From Marinomonas lutimaris (GTDB lineage: Bacteria; Pseudomonadota; Gammaproteobacteria; Pseudomonadales; Marinomonadaceae), in contig NZ_JAHLLW010000002.1 in NCBI RefSeq assembly GCF_019426345.1, positions 248,001 through 312,000 on the forward strand: a DNA stretch of 64,000 nt, given 5' to 3'. A program made the position numbers and the translations under genes. Numbering within the stretch: the first letter of the stretch is position 1; each line of letters opens with the position of its first letter. The notes under the pieces were generated by a model. It had not been told where the DNA came from. It saw only the letters and a list, made by a program, of their open reading frames with translations, and ran no database searches. Of the stretch, positions 26,645 through 35,399 are shown one piece after another.

Positions 26645-27673
26645 ATGAAGCATTCTGTGTGTGTATTAGGTGGTGGTAGTTTTGGTACTGCCTTGGCAAA
26701 TATTATGGCCAAAAATGGTCATCAAGTTAGCCAGTGGATGCGTAATGAAGAGCAGGTTGAGGAAATCAATCTGACAGGGCTGAATAGTCGTTATTTGCCT
26801 AATGCTCCTTTGCATCGTGAGTTATTGGCGACAAGTAATCTAGAACAAGCAATCCGCGATAGTGATACGATTTTTGTATCAATTCCTTCTAAATCGTTTG
26901 AACAGGTTGTTCAGCGTATTGAGCCTTTATTAACAGCGGATAAAATATTAATTAGCACGACTAAAGGTTTTAATCCAAATCGATTTGAACTTATGAGTGA
27001 TGTTTTGCGTCGAAACCCTATTACTCAGAAAATTGGCGTATTGAGCGGTCCAAACTTAGCGAAAGAAATCGCGGCAGGGCAGATGACAGGAACAGTAATT
27101 GCCAGTGCGGATGACAAAGTTCGTCAGCGAGTTATTGAGCTGTTGAAGTCTCCTACTTTTAGAGTATATGAAAATACCGACAGCACCGGTGTTGAATTGG
27201 CTGGAGCGTTGAAGAACATTTATGCGATTGTATGTGGTCTTGCTAAAGCTCTAAATGTTGGCGAAAACACAATGTCGATGATTATGACTCGAAGCTTAGC
27301 TGAAATGAGTCGGTTTGCTGTACATTTTGGTGCTAACCCGATGACATTTCTTGGTTTGGCAGGAATGGGAGATTTAATTGCAACTTGTACATCACCTTTG
27401 AGTCGAAACTATCGTGTCGGATTTGCTATTGGTTCGGGTCACGACTTAGATGAAGCCATTGGTGGGATTGGTGAGGTCGCGGAAGGAGTTAACACCTTAA
27501 AAATGGTGGTGGATGAAGCGCATAAACATGGCTTGTACATGCCTCTTGCGGAAGGTTTATCTAAATTATTATTTGAAGGCGCTAAGCTGGAGTCATTGAT
27601 TGGTTCGATGATGACTGGCGAGCAAAAATGGGATGTCGAATTTGCGACAAATGAGGGGAATAAGAATGTCTAA
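26645..27673 (+). CDS. gpsA: Glycerol-3-phosphate dehydrogenase [NAD(P)+]
   Basis: GpsA reduces dihydroxyacetone phosphate to sn-glycerol-3-phosphate, the backbone for phospholipids made with PlsX in this window. The nucleotide fold starts VLGGGSFGTALA (7-18). STTKGFNP and SGPNLAKEIA (about 135-144) mark substrate binding, and the catalytic lysine lies in ALKNIYAI (about 190). It has 342 residues, the usual length. The next gene begins inside its last codons. Confidence 0.95.
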   Translation: MKHSVCVLGGGSFGTALANIMAKNGHQVSQWMRNEEQVEEINLTGLNSRYLPNAPLHRELLATSNLEQAIRDSDTIFVSIPSKSFEQVVQRIEPLLTADKILISTTKGFNPNRFELMSDVLRRNPITQKIGVLSGPNLAKEIAAGQMTGTVIASADDKVRQRVIELLKSPTFRVYENTDSTGVELAGALKNIYAIVCGLAKALNVGENTMSMIMTRSLAEMSRFAVHFGANPMTFLGLAGMGDLIATCTSPLSRNYRVGFAIGSGHDLDEAIGGIGEVAEGVNTLKMVVDEAHKHGLYMPLAEGLSKLLFEGAKLESLIGSMMTGEQKWDVEFATNEGNKNV

Positions 27674-27950
27674 GCCAGGTTATGCTGATCAAGGTTTTTG
27701 GTTTCGTGTGATTTTTATGCTGCTGTATTGGGTGGTTTTGAATATTACTATCACTGTATTTGGTGTTTTGCTTGTTTTGGTAAGCTTGGTGAAATTAGGC
27801 TCCAAACATGAACCCGTTACATTGTCTTCTTGGTTAAAAAGTGTGACGGCTTTTATCGGTCAAATTTTCTCATTTTTGTCTTTTGAGTCAGAAGAAAAAC
27901 CTTTTCCATTTCAGCCATGGCCTCAGGTGAATACGGATGAAGAAGCTTAA
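27666..27950 (+). CDS. DUF4389 membrane protein
   Basis: The 94-residue protein has two hydrophobic segments (FWFRVIFMLLYWVVLNITITVFGVLLVLV in one run) and ends in an acidic, Pro-rich tail. The pattern fits the DUF4389 family, whose role is unknown. The ATG at 27666 has AGGGGAA upstream and overlaps gpsA by eight bases; it overlaps sixA by 14 bases, so gpsA, this gene and sixA are tightly coupled. Pseudomonas keeps a similar gene near gpsA, from memory. Confidence 0.8.
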   Translation: MSKPGYADQGFWFRVIFMLLYWVVLNITITVFGVLLVLVSLVKLGSKHEPVTLSSWLKSVTAFIGQIFSFLSFESEEKPFPFQPWPQVNTDEEA

Positions 27951-28416
27951 GCGCCTATATGTCTTGCGCCATGGCAATGCTCAACCATATGGTTATGACC
28001 ATGATGAGCGTCGTGAGCTAACAGAGCTAGGGGTGGCTGAGGTGAAAACAGCGGCCCGTGCTTATCGTAACAAAAGCGAGATGTTTGATGTGGTTTTTGT
28101 CAGTCCCTATATTAGGGCGCAGCAAACAGCAAAAGTTTTTTTGGCTGATCTTGATGTTTCTGTTGAGGTGAAAGATTGTCCTCTAATTACACCAGAAGGC
28201 CAAAGTATGGATGTGGCTAATTGGCTAAATGATCAGCCTTATGATTCTATTTTGCTAGTGACTCATCAACCTTTTGCTCATCAGTTTATAGATTTTTTAG
28301 TTGATGAGCCCTTGCCTGTTAGTTTTGCGATGACAACAGCGACGTTAGCTTCTGTTGAAGGTGAGTTTTTTGCCGGAGCATGCTGTCAATTTCGTTGGTG
28401 TGTTTCACCATCATAA
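27937..28416 (+). CDS. sixA: Phosphohistidine phosphatase SixA
   Basis: SixA is a small histidine-phosphatase-fold enzyme that removes phosphate from histidine residues of phosphorelay proteins (ArcB HPt domain or the nitrogen PTS in E. coli). The catalytic motif LRHGNAQP stands at about 9-16, and the second histidine in LVTHQPFAHQ near 108. It has 159 residues, as expected. It starts 14 bases before the end of the DUF4389 gene. Its target cannot be told from the window. Confidence 0.9.
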   Translation: MKKLKRLYVLRHGNAQPYGYDHDERRELTELGVAEVKTAARAYRNKSEMFDVVFVSPYIRAQQTAKVFLADLDVSVEVKDCPLITPEGQSMDVANWLNDQPYDSILLVTHQPFAHQFIDFLVDEPLPVSFAMTTATLASVEGEFFAGACCQFRWCVSPS

Positions 28417-28434
28417 ATTATTTAATTGAATTTA

Positions 28435-29319
28435 ATGGGTTGGTTAAAAGCAAATATGGGAAATGAAATCGTTTATAAGCTCGCGCATACTGAAATTGCA
28501 GCGCTTCAATGGTTACCTAAAAATACATCAGCGCTTAAAGTGTTGTCGCTGCATGGTTGGCTTGATAATGCGGCCACTTTTTCTAATTTATCTCCTCATT
28601 TGTCTGATTTTTCTCATGTTGCGTTAGATCTTGCAGGACATGGTTTGTCTTTACACCGTCCAGCGGGAAGTTTTTATCATTTATGGGATTATGTTTTGGA
28701 TGTGGTTTCTATTTTGAACCAGTCCAAGCAAAGTGTTTGGTTGATTGGTCATAGTATGGGAGGGGCTGTTGCTATGTTGGTGGCGGCTATTGCTCCTGAT
28801 AAAGTTCGTGGGCTGATTGTGCTTGATAATATGGGGCCGTTAAGTGGCACACCAGAAGATCGCGTGGTGACGTTGCAGCGAGCGGTTAATAAAATGGCAA
28901 AATATCGCTTAGGTAGAGACACCAGCTATCCAACCAAAGAAGGTATGGTGCTTGCTCGTATGGACGGTTTCACTCAGTTATCTAAATCTGCGTCGAAAAT
29001 GCTAGTGGAGCGTGGTGCAAAGCAGAACGTTGATGGAATTTGGACGTGGCGTCATGATGGTAAATTGACTTTTCCTTCGCCATTTCGGATGGATGAAGAA
29101 AGTGTTCAGGCTTTTATGCAAGAAATTAAATGCCCAACTTTGGCTTTGGTCGCTAAAGACGGGATTTATCAAAATGATCATCAGTTAGTGGAAAAGCGTG
29201 CGGCTCAATTCCCATGGATAAAGTTGAAATGGCTTGAAGGAAATCACCATTTTCATCTTGAACCAGATACTTGTTTTGCAGTAGCGACTGAGATCCAGCG
29301 ATTTATTGATCAAAACTAA
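28435..29319 (+). CDS. Alpha/beta hydrolase of unknown substrate
   Basis: About 294 residues with the alpha/beta hydrolase fold: LHGWLDNAATF near 34 is the oxyanion loop, the nucleophile serine lies in IGHSMGGAVA near 103-112, and the final histidine is probably in EGNHHFHLEP near 270. There is no signal peptide. The start is uncertain: TTG at 28426, ATG at 28435 and ATG at 28456 are all in frame and none has a good ribosome site. It sits 18 bases after sixA. Homologues in other gammaproteobacteria are called serine hydrolases or haloalkane-dehalogenase-like, but the substrate is unknown. Confidence 0.8.
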   Translation: MGWLKANMGNEIVYKLAHTEIAALQWLPKNTSALKVLSLHGWLDNAATFSNLSPHLSDFSHVALDLAGHGLSLHRPAGSFYHLWDYVLDVVSILNQSKQSVWLIGHSMGGAVAMLVAAIAPDKVRGLIVLDNMGPLSGTPEDRVVTLQRAVNKMAKYRLGRDTSYPTKEGMVLARMDGFTQLSKSASKMLVERGAKQNVDGIWTWRHDGKLTFPSPFRMDEESVQAFMQEIKCPTLALVAKDGIYQNDHQLVEKRAAQFPWIKLKWLEGNHHFHLEPDTCFAVATEIQRFIDQN

Positions 29320-29328
29320 TGCGTAACC

Positions 29329-29345
29329 CATCCTTAGCTAGGATG
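29329..29345 (+). repeat. Short palindrome before the DUF4892 gene
   Basis: CATCCTTAGCTAGGATG is a near-perfect inverted repeat, stem CATCCT/AGGATG, which ends 13 bases before the start codon, just in front of the ribosome site GAAAGGAAGG. It might influence initiation or processing. Confidence 0.35.
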
Positions 29346-29358
29346 AAAGGAAGGTTGT

Positions 29359-30153
29359 ATGGTTAAATTTCGTGTTGTGTTATGTCTATTGGCTACTTTT
29401 AGCAGTGTTTCTTTTGCTGGGATTTTAGGGATTGAACCTTATCGAGATGCACAGTTAGTTAAAAGTAATTCTCAGGCTGAACAATTTGTCGAGATTCCTT
29501 TAAGTAAAATTCGTCGTGCTGGCAGTGGATGGGAGCCTGAGACAGTTATTCGCTTGAAAGGTGACTATTTCTCTTCACTATACAAAATCAATCGCAATGC
29601 ACTTTTGTCTGATGTTTATGCTCATTACCGTTCGCAGATGTTAAGTGATGGGCGTAGTGTCTTATTTGAGTGTGATAGTCGTAGTTGTGGTAGTAGCAAT
29701 GCTTGGGCGAATAATTTCTTTGGCGATTATCTCTTGTATGGTTCGGATCAAAGTCAATTTTTACTTGTGGTGAAGAATAAGCAAGATGTCTATCAGGTCT
29801 TGTACCTTAATCGTCGCGGCGCGGGCGATGTTATGGTTCGTTTGGATGAAGTGAAATCTACTGAAGCGAACGACACAGAGTTTGAAATTGTTGCTCAAAT
29901 GGATGCCCAAGATATTCCTAGAATACGTCGTTTTGTTAATGACTTACCTGCAGGACAAAATGTGGTTGGTTTTGTAACTAGCCAGAAAACAGGAAGTTTA
30001 AGTGCAATAGAGAGGGGGGATCAACTTATCTCAACTTTATCCGCGGGGTTAGGGGACCGACTCAAAACCAAGGTTAGGTTTATTAATTTAGCGGATCTGG
30101 GGCTTGTGTCTCTTGGTGTTAATCGTATCTCTTTTGTTTATGTGCGTCCTTAG
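29359..30153 (+). CDS. Secreted DUF4892 protein
   Basis: The 264-residue product has a clear signal peptide (basic start, hydrophobic run VVLCLLATFSSVSFA, cleavage near 20) and is therefore periplasmic or in the outer membrane. The mature part has the DUF4892 character, with a Cys pair ECDSRSCGSSNAWANN near 101-116 that may form a disulfide, and a C-terminal half that resembles OmpA-like peptidoglycan-binding repeats. AAGGAAGG precedes the ATG. The family role is unknown. Confidence 0.8.
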   Translation: MVKFRVVLCLLATFSSVSFAGILGIEPYRDAQLVKSNSQAEQFVEIPLSKIRRAGSGWEPETVIRLKGDYFSSLYKINRNALLSDVYAHYRSQMLSDGRSVLFECDSRSCGSSNAWANNFFGDYLLYGSDQSQFLLVVKNKQDVYQVLYLNRRGAGDVMVRLDEVKSTEANDTEFEIVAQMDAQDIPRIRRFVNDLPAGQNVVGFVTSQKTGSLSAIERGDQLISTLSAGLGDRLKTKVRFINLADLGLVSLGVNRISFVYVRP

Positions 30154-30168
30154 GCGGTAGTAGTGAAT

Positions 30169-31083
30169 ATGAAAAAAACGGTTGCTCTTGTTTTGGGGAG
30201 TGGCGCAGCGCGTGGTAATGCGCATATTGGTGTGATCCAAGCGTTTGAAGATCGTGGATATGACATAGTGAGTATTTCTGGCTGCTCTATTGGCGCTATT
30301 ATTGGTGGTGTTTTTGCTGCGGGTAAACTGCCTGAATATCGTGAATGGGCAGAATCATTAGACAGAATAAATGTTATTCGTCTATTGGATATGTCTATAT
30401 TGAACGGTGGTTATGTAAAAGGTGATCGCTTTTTTGAGAAAATTCAAGAAATGATAGGGGAACCAACTATTGAGTCTCTGCCTATAGCCTACACCTCTGT
30501 TGCGGTCGACTTATTGAATCAGAAAGAATTTTGGTTTCAGCGTGGCGATTTGATAAACGCTATGCGAGCATCCTCTGCTATACCGTCTCTAGTGCTGCCT
30601 GTTACGCTTAATGGTCAAATGTATGTTGATGGTGGGGTGTTGAATCCTTTGCCTATAATTCCTTCTGTGCCAGCTGGAGCGGATTATATTGTCGCGGTTG
30701 ATCTTAATGGTCCTGCCGAGCGTGTTATTGATAGCGTCTCTGATAGTGATCCAGAAGGACCTGCTTGGTGGTTGAGCACTAAAGGTTTTTTTGGCAAAAA
30801 CAAAGATGGATTGGAAGAGAAAGCTAAGTATTCGCCAGAAAGTTGGGGAAGGTTACAGACCATTAATATGATGTTTGAGACTATGCAAGAGTCTCTTACT
30901 CAGTATAAATTAGCTGGCTATCCACCAGATTTACTTATCTCTATACCTAAGGATATCTCTGGCTTCTATGAGTTTTGGCGAGCTAAAGAGTTGGTTGAAT
31001 TTGGTTATGAAACCGCTTTAAAAGCGATTGATGGTCTTGAGTCGCCAAAGTCTAGCTATTTTTCTTTCCCTAAAGGCTATTAG
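30169..31083 (+). CDS. Patatin-like phospholipase, RssA type
   Basis: About 304 residues with the patatin fold. VLGSGAARGNAHIGV near the start is the oxyanion loop, GCSIGAIIGG (about 37-46) holds the nucleophile serine in G-X-S-X-G, and VDGGVLNPLP (about 160) carries the aspartate of the dyad. Such proteins are lipid acyl hydrolases of the cytosol or inner membrane; substrates are seldom known. The start is an ATG at 30169 or a GTG at 30163 in the same frame; GGCGG lies near both. It is convergent with maf. Confidence 0.88.
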   Translation: MKKTVALVLGSGAARGNAHIGVIQAFEDRGYDIVSISGCSIGAIIGGVFAAGKLPEYREWAESLDRINVIRLLDMSILNGGYVKGDRFFEKIQEMIGEPTIESLPIAYTSVAVDLLNQKEFWFQRGDLINAMRASSAIPSLVLPVTLNGQMYVDGGVLNPLPIIPSVPAGADYIVAVDLNGPAERVIDSVSDSDPEGPAWWLSTKGFFGKNKDGLEEKAKYSPESWGRLQTINMMFETMQESLTQYKLAGYPPDLLISIPKDISGFYEFWRAKELVEFGYETALKAIDGLESPKSSYFSFPKGY

Positions 31084-31092
31084 CGTTTGCTT

Positions 31093-31695
31093 TTAGCCTA
31101 TTGGGTTTACGTCTAGCTCTCTAAGTGAGCGACACAAAGAAATAAGCGGTAATCCAATTAAGCTATTTGGGTCATCTCCTTCCATTTTTTCAAAAAGACA
31201 AACTCCCAAGCCTTCGCATTTGAAACTGCCAGCGCAATCAAGTGGTTGTTCAAGATAAACGTAGTGAGTTATCTCTTCTGTTGTCAGTGCCCTGAAGTGG
31301 ACGTGGTATTCACTTAATGAGTACTGATAAGATTGGTCTTGTTGATTAAAAACACAAAGACCGGTTAGAAAACTTACTTTTTTTCCGCTAAAACTAGATA
31401 GCTGCTTTATGGCATTCTCTACCGTATGGGGCTTTCCTAAAATTTGGCTATTTAATACTGCAACTTGATCTGATGTTATAATGAGGTCTTCTGAGTCTTG
31501 ATTATTTTGTTGACGCTCAAGGTTAACGGCATGCGCTTTGGCAATACTAAGGCGTTTGACTAAATCAACAGCGGATTCTCGTAGGTGTGGGCTTTCGTCA
31601 ATGTTGGGTGAGTGGCATTCAAAAGGGATTCTTAGGCGTTCTAAAAGTGCTTTTCGGTAAGGAGAAGATGAGCCGAGTATGAGTTTTTTTTGCAT
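31093..31695 (-). CDS. Maf/YceF-family nucleoside triphosphate pyrophosphatase
   Basis: Maf-family enzymes hydrolyse non-canonical nucleoside triphosphates; the YceF branch prefers 7-methyl-GTP. LILGSSSPYRKALLERL opens the protein, IDESPHLRE follows, TSDQVAVLN near 72-80 holds the catalytic aspartate, and LIGLPLISLCRSLRELD closes it. It has 200 residues. Its place next to yceD, rpmF and plsX is the YceF position in E. coli (yceF-yceD-rpmF-plsX), which points to that branch. It is divergent from yceD. Confidence 0.9.
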   Translation of the reverse strand: MQKKLILGSSSPYRKALLERLRIPFECHSPNIDESPHLRESAVDLVKRLSIAKAHAVNLERQQNNQDSEDLIITSDQVAVLNSQILGKPHTVENAIKQLSSFSGKKVSFLTGLCVFNQQDQSYQYSLSEYHVHFRALTTEEITHYVYLEQPLDCAGSFKCEGLGVCLFEKMEGDDPNSLIGLPLISLCRSLRELDVNPIG

Positions 31696-31795
31696 TGTTT
31701 TCTAATCGTTTTATTGGGATGAAAGAGAATTCTACTTTTTTTTGCCTCTAATGGCTTAAAAAAGTGAAAAAAAGTGCTTTAAGAGCAGTTAGACT

Positions 31796-31824
31796 TTGAC
31801 AAAATGGGCCCTTAGCAATATTAT
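31796..31824 (+). promoter_or_regulatory. Strong promoter of the yceD-rpmF-plsX-fab operon
   Basis: TTGACA (31796-31801, perfect) and TATTAT (31819-31824) are 17 bases apart, the best sigma70-type promoter in the window. The yceD ATG at 31833 lies only eight bases beyond the -10, so transcripts would begin at or within a few bases of the start codon. Confidence 0.75.
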
Positions 31825-31832
31825 CCCCCGCC

Positions 31833-32354
31833 ATGTTGAATGATACGTTACCTAAATATTTTGACCCTCGTAAATACGCTAGCTATGAGCAAGCGTTCGA
31901 AGGGTACGTGCCCCTTAATGAATTTAAGGAGCTTTGTGCTATATTAGCCTCTGATGAGGGTAATGCTTTTATTCATCTAGACTTTAGAGTTGATGAGGAT
32001 AGGCGCTATATTGCTACCGGTTCATTAACAGCTCAGGTACAAGTTGTTTGTCAACGTTGTATGGGGGCTGTTTCACATGATCTGGCGTTAGATTTGTCGC
32101 TGGGATTCGTTTATGACGAAGATCATGCTAAGAATCTACCGAACAATTACGATCCTGTTGTCATGACCGATGGTGAAGTAATTTTGGCAGACATGGTTGA
32201 GCAAGAAATTATACTTGCCCTGCCAATCGTCGCCTATCACGAAGAAAGTGGTTGCAACCCAACAGCTGTAAAGTATGCCTCGTCTACCGATGACGCACCG
32301 GATGACGAAAAACCGAATCCATTTAGTATATTGGCCCAATTAAAGGCCAAGTAA
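31833..32354 (+). CDS. yceD: YceD (DUF177), 23S rRNA accumulation protein
   Basis: YceD is a small conserved protein upstream of rpmF that is needed for normal 23S rRNA levels in E. coli and plants. The cysteine motif VVCQRCMG (about 69-76) is typical. The N-terminus MLNDTLPKYFDPRKYAS matches Pseudomonas YceD, so the ATG at 31833 is right although no ribosome site precedes it and the promoter is only eight bases away; the message is probably leaderless. It has 173 residues and is followed by rpmF after 18 bases. Confidence 0.93.
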   Translation: MLNDTLPKYFDPRKYASYEQAFEGYVPLNEFKELCAILASDEGNAFIHLDFRVDEDRRYIATGSLTAQVQVVCQRCMGAVSHDLALDLSLGFVYDEDHAKNLPNNYDPVVMTDGEVILADMVEQEIILALPIVAYHEESGCNPTAVKYASSTDDAPDDEKPNPFSILAQLKAK

Positions 32355-32372
32355 AGTTAGGAGCTCCAAAAA

Positions 32373-32552
32373 ATGGCAGTACAAAAAAGTAAAGTAACTC
32401 GTTCACGTCGCGGCCAGCGCCGTTCACACGATGCTTTGACTGGTCCAACTCTTTCTGTAGAAAAGACAACTGGTGAACTTCACCGTCGTCACCACATTTC
32501 TGCAGATGGTTTTTACCGTGGTCGTCAAGTTATCACCCCTAAAGGTGAGTAA
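32373..32552 (+). CDS. rpmF: 50S ribosomal protein L32
   Basis: Translated by eye, the frame starts [20 protein letters not shown] and ends RQVITPKGE after 59 residues. It is the small basic large-subunit protein L32, without the zinc cysteines of some bacterial paralogues. AGGAG lies a suitable distance before the ATG. It sits between yceD and plsX, the order usual in gammaproteobacteria, and couples ribosome and lipid synthesis in one operon. Confidence 0.97.
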   Translation: MAVQKSKVTRSRRGQRRSHDALTGPTLSVEKTTGELHRRHHISADGFYRGRQVITPKGE

Positions 32553-32563
32553 CTAAGATACCC

Positions 32564-33499
32564 ATGATCAGGGTAGCTTTAGACGCTATGGGCGGGGACT
32601 TAGGTCCCCGCATTGCATTTGACGGTGCAGTGGAGATTCTTTCTCGCCATCACGATGTCGTCATAACCATCTATTATTCCCCTAATTCCGGTCTTGAACT
32701 TCCTGCGCCTCATGAACGTTTATCTCTGATTGCTTGCTCTGATGTTATCGATGGTGATGAAGAGATAGTATTATCTTTGTTTCGTCGTCGAAACAGTACA
32801 CTGTATCAGTCTTTAAATGCATTGGCTCAGCAGTCTTCAGATGTCGTTGTGACCTTGGGTAATACGGGAGCTATGGTTGCATTAGCGCGTCACATACTGG
32901 GTGTGTTACGTCCTAAATTGTATCCTGCGTTAATAAGAGAACTTTATTCTAATCCGTTGCGTTGTTTGGTGGATTTGGGTGCCAATGTTCATTGTCCGCC
33001 ATCCATGCTGGTTGGTTTTGCTGAATTAGGTGCAGCGTATATTGAAGCGTTAAGTGATGAAAAGCCAAGAGTTGGGCTGCTAAATGTCGGTGTTGAAAGC
33101 TCGAAGGGAAGTGCAGTTATCCGAGAAACAGATCGACTTTTAGCTAGTAAAAAATGGCCGGCGTATTTTGGTTATGCTGAAGGTACTGAGTTGTTTGATG
33201 GCGATAAAAACGTCATTGTTTGTGATGGTATGGTTGGGAATGCTGTGCTAAAAGCATCAGAAGGGCTTTTGTCTTTTATGATGAGTAAGTTTAAAGGGGT
33301 GGACGGTGTGTCATCCTTATTTGAGACTTTTTACCAAACTGAACGCAGGCATGGCGCTTGTTTAGTTGGAGTGCGTGGCAATTTGGTAAAAGGTCATGGT
33401 AGTTCAGATTTGTCTGCTATGATCGGTGCAATTGAGTATGGAATTGATATTGCGCGAGCAGATTTATATTCTGCGATAGAAGCGCGTCTTTGTAGTTAG
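32564..33499 (+). CDS. plsX: Phosphate acyltransferase PlsX
   Basis: PlsX makes acyl-phosphate from acyl-ACP, the acyl donor for the first glycerol-3-phosphate acylation. VALDAMGGDLGP opens the protein, GNTGAMVALA (about 98-107) and DLGANVHCPPSMLV (about 137-150) are family motifs, and VCDGMVGNAVLKASEGL lies near 221. It has 311 residues, about 35-45 fewer than the E. coli protein; it is shorter in the loops and the C-terminal helix but keeps the core. It is 11 bases after rpmF and 21 before fabD. Confidence 0.93.
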   Translation: MIRVALDAMGGDLGPRIAFDGAVEILSRHHDVVITIYYSPNSGLELPAPHERLSLIACSDVIDGDEEIVLSLFRRRNSTLYQSLNALAQQSSDVVVTLGNTGAMVALARHILGVLRPKLYPALIRELYSNPLRCLVDLGANVHCPPSMLVGFAELGAAYIEALSDEKPRVGLLNVGVESSKGSAVIRETDRLLASKKWPAYFGYAEGTELFDGDKNVIVCDGMVGNAVLKASEGLLSFMMSKFKGVDGVSSLFETFYQTERRHGACLVGVRGNLVKGHGSSDLSAMIGAIEYGIDIARADLYSAIEARLCS

Positions 33500-33520
33500 G
33501 CTTTATAGCTAGGAGATTAA

Positions 33521-34444
33521 ATGAGCACTAAATTAGCTTTTGTTTTTCCGGGTCAAGGTTCTCAGCAGTTGGGGATGTTGGCTGATTTGGCGGAAAAACA
33601 CGATATAATAAAGCAAACTTTCGCCGAAGCATCTGATGTTCTTGGTTATGATTTATGGGATCTTGTGCAAAATGATGCTGAGAGACTTAGTCAAACGGAT
33701 AAAACGCAACCCGCTTTGTTGACGGCTAGTGTTGCTTTATGGCGCCTTTGGGAGCAGCAAGGCGGTGATAAGCCTGCGTATGTTGCAGGTCATAGTCTTG
33801 GTGAGTATTCTGCTTTGGTTTGTGCTGGTGTGATTGCTTTCACTGACGCGGTAGAACTTGTTAAGTTGCGTGGTGAATACATGCAGCAAGCTGTTCCTGC
33901 AGGTGAAGGTGCTATGGCTGCCATCATCGGTCTTGGTGATGACAAAGTGGTTGCTGCGTGCGTGGCGGCTCCAGGTATTGTTAGTGCGGTTAACTTTAAC
34001 TCGCCTGGTCAAGTGGTTATTGCAGGTCATGTAGCGGCGGTAGAAGCTGCGATGGTAAATGCAAAAGAAGCGGGTGCTAAGCGTGCTTTGCCTTTACCAG
34101 TGAGTGTTCCGTCTCATTGTGAGCTTATGATTTCAGCGGGTGCTAAGTTGGCTGAAAAGCTTGAGACGATTATATTTAATTCGCCTTCTTGTACTTTGGT
34201 GCAGAATGTTACGGCTCAAGCAGTTTCTGACCCTTCTGTAATTAAGGCAAACTTGGTTACTCAATTGAGCGAGCCAGTTTTGTGGACGCAATCTGTTATA
34301 TTGCTTTCCGAGTTAGGTGTAACTTCGACGGTAGAATGTGGGCCTGGTAAAGTGCTTAGTGGTCTTAATAAGCGCATCGTTAAAGGCTTGGAGGTTTCTT
34401 CTCTGGGTGATTTGGCTGGGTTTGAAGCGGCTTTATCTGCGTAA
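33521..34444 (+). CDS. fabD: Malonyl-CoA:ACP transacylase
   Basis: FabD moves malonyl from CoA to acyl carrier protein at the start of type II fatty acid synthesis. FPGQGSQQLGM stands at 9-19, the catalytic serine in GHSLGEYSALVCAG near 89-102, the histidine in PSHCELM near 200, and VECGPGKVLSGL near the end. It has 307 residues, normal length. AGGAG precedes the ATG. No fabH lies between plsX and fabD, as in Pseudomonas but unlike E. coli. Confidence 0.96.
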   Translation: MSTKLAFVFPGQGSQQLGMLADLAEKHDIIKQTFAEASDVLGYDLWDLVQNDAERLSQTDKTQPALLTASVALWRLWEQQGGDKPAYVAGHSLGEYSALVCAGVIAFTDAVELVKLRGEYMQQAVPAGEGAMAAIIGLGDDKVVAACVAAPGIVSAVNFNSPGQVVIAGHVAAVEAAMVNAKEAGAKRALPLPVSVPSHCELMISAGAKLAEKLETIIFNSPSCTLVQNVTAQAVSDPSVIKANLVTQLSEPVLWTQSVILLSELGVTSTVECGPGKVLSGLNKRIVKGLEVSSLGDLAGFEAALSA

Positions 34445-34470
34445 TAGAATTTTATTATAGGTACTACAAG

Positions 34471-34508
34471 TGCATGGTTCGTAACAAACGATCCGAAATG
34501 CATTTTTT
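34471..34508 (+). terminator. Attenuator-like hairpin between fabD and fabG
   Basis: TGCAT and ATGCA flank a second stem GGTTCGT/ACGATCC with one mismatch, with the asymmetric bulge GAA, and six T residues follow directly. It is weaker than the terminators at the ends of operons, so it may only reduce read-through from fabD into fabG. Confidence 0.5.
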
Positions 34509-34531
34509 GAAATAGATTGTTGGAGGCAAGC

Positions 34532-35266
34532 ATGAGTCTTGAAGGGAAAATTGCTCTGGTAACTGGAGCTACTCGCGGCATTGGTAAAGCGATTGCTGTT
34601 GCTTTGGTTGAGCAGGGTGCAACCGTTATTGGTACGGCAACTAGCGAGTCTGGTGCGCAAAGTATTACTGAATATTTGGGTGCTAATGGTAAAGGCTGGG
34701 TACTTGATGTGTCATCAAGTGAGTCAGTTGATGCGGTAATTAAAGAAATTACTGCGGAATTTGGTGCGCCAACGGTTCTTGTTAACAATGCCGGCATTAC
34801 TCGTGATAATTTAATGATGCGAATGAAAGAAGATGAGTGGGATCAAGTGATCAACACCAATTTAACTTCTGTTTTTCGTGTTACAAAAGCTTGCTTACGC
34901 GGCATGACTAAAGCAAAATTCGGTCGTGTCATTAGTATTAGCTCTGTTGTTGGTTCTATGGGCAATGGCGGACAAACCAATTACTCTGCAGCAAAAGCTG
35001 GACTAGAAGGTTTTAGTCGTTCTTTGGCGGCAGAGATTGCGTCTCGTGGTATCACTGTAAATTGTGTTGCTCCAGGATTCATTGAAACAGATATGACTAA
35101 AGTGTTGCCTGAAGAGCACAAGGCCAAATTGGTCGAAAAAGTGCCTTCATCACGCCTTGGTCAACCAGAAGAAATTGCGGCAGCAGTCGCATTTTTGGCG
35201 TCTAATGGCGCTGCTTACATCACCGGCGAGACATTACATGTCAATGGCGGTATGTATATGTCGTAA
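34532..35266 (+). CDS. fabG: 3-oxoacyl-ACP reductase
   Basis: FabG reduces 3-oxoacyl-ACP with NADPH. The Rossmann motif TGATRGIGKA (about 12-21), NNAG (about 86-89), the catalytic Ser in ISISSVVGSMG and YSAAK (about 151-155) are present, and it ends with GGMYMS, typical for FabG. The ATG at 34532 has GGAGG seven bases upstream (244 residues); a TTG at 34517 in frame is not used. It is followed by acpP after 133 bases. Confidence 0.97.
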   Translation: MSLEGKIALVTGATRGIGKAIAVALVEQGATVIGTATSESGAQSITEYLGANGKGWVLDVSSSESVDAVIKEITAEFGAPTVLVNNAGITRDNLMMRMKEDEWDQVINTNLTSVFRVTKACLRGMTKAKFGRVISISSVVGSMGNGGQTNYSAAKAGLEGFSRSLAAEIASRGITVNCVAPGFIETDMTKVLPEEHKAKLVEKVPSSRLGQPEEIAAAVAFLASNGAAYITGETLHVNGGMYMS

Positions 35267-35351
35267 TTTGAGTTGAATTTTATATTTAATTCAACGAAAA
35301 TACGTCTCCGGTTCATGTCGAGAATCACACTTTTTTTGGTGATCGAATTTT

Positions 35352-35357
35352 TATAAT
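35352..35357 (+). promoter_or_regulatory. Likely -10 element of an acpP promoter
   Basis: A perfect TATAAT lies 43 bases before the acpP ATG in the 133-base spacer after fabG. The -35 zone (ACTTTT) is poor. A weak hairpin GTTGAATT-N8-AATTCAAC at 35272-35295 lies just after fabG. A separate promoter for acpP fits its usual very high expression. Confidence 0.45.
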
Positions 35358-35399
35358 ATGCTCACACTGAGCTGTTAATGAGTAGAGTAGGAACTTCTA

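Noticed and set aside
34261..34797. Open frame of 178 codons antisense to fabD and fabG
   Set aside because: It spans two real genes and their spacer on the opposite strand and shows no recognisable protein pattern.
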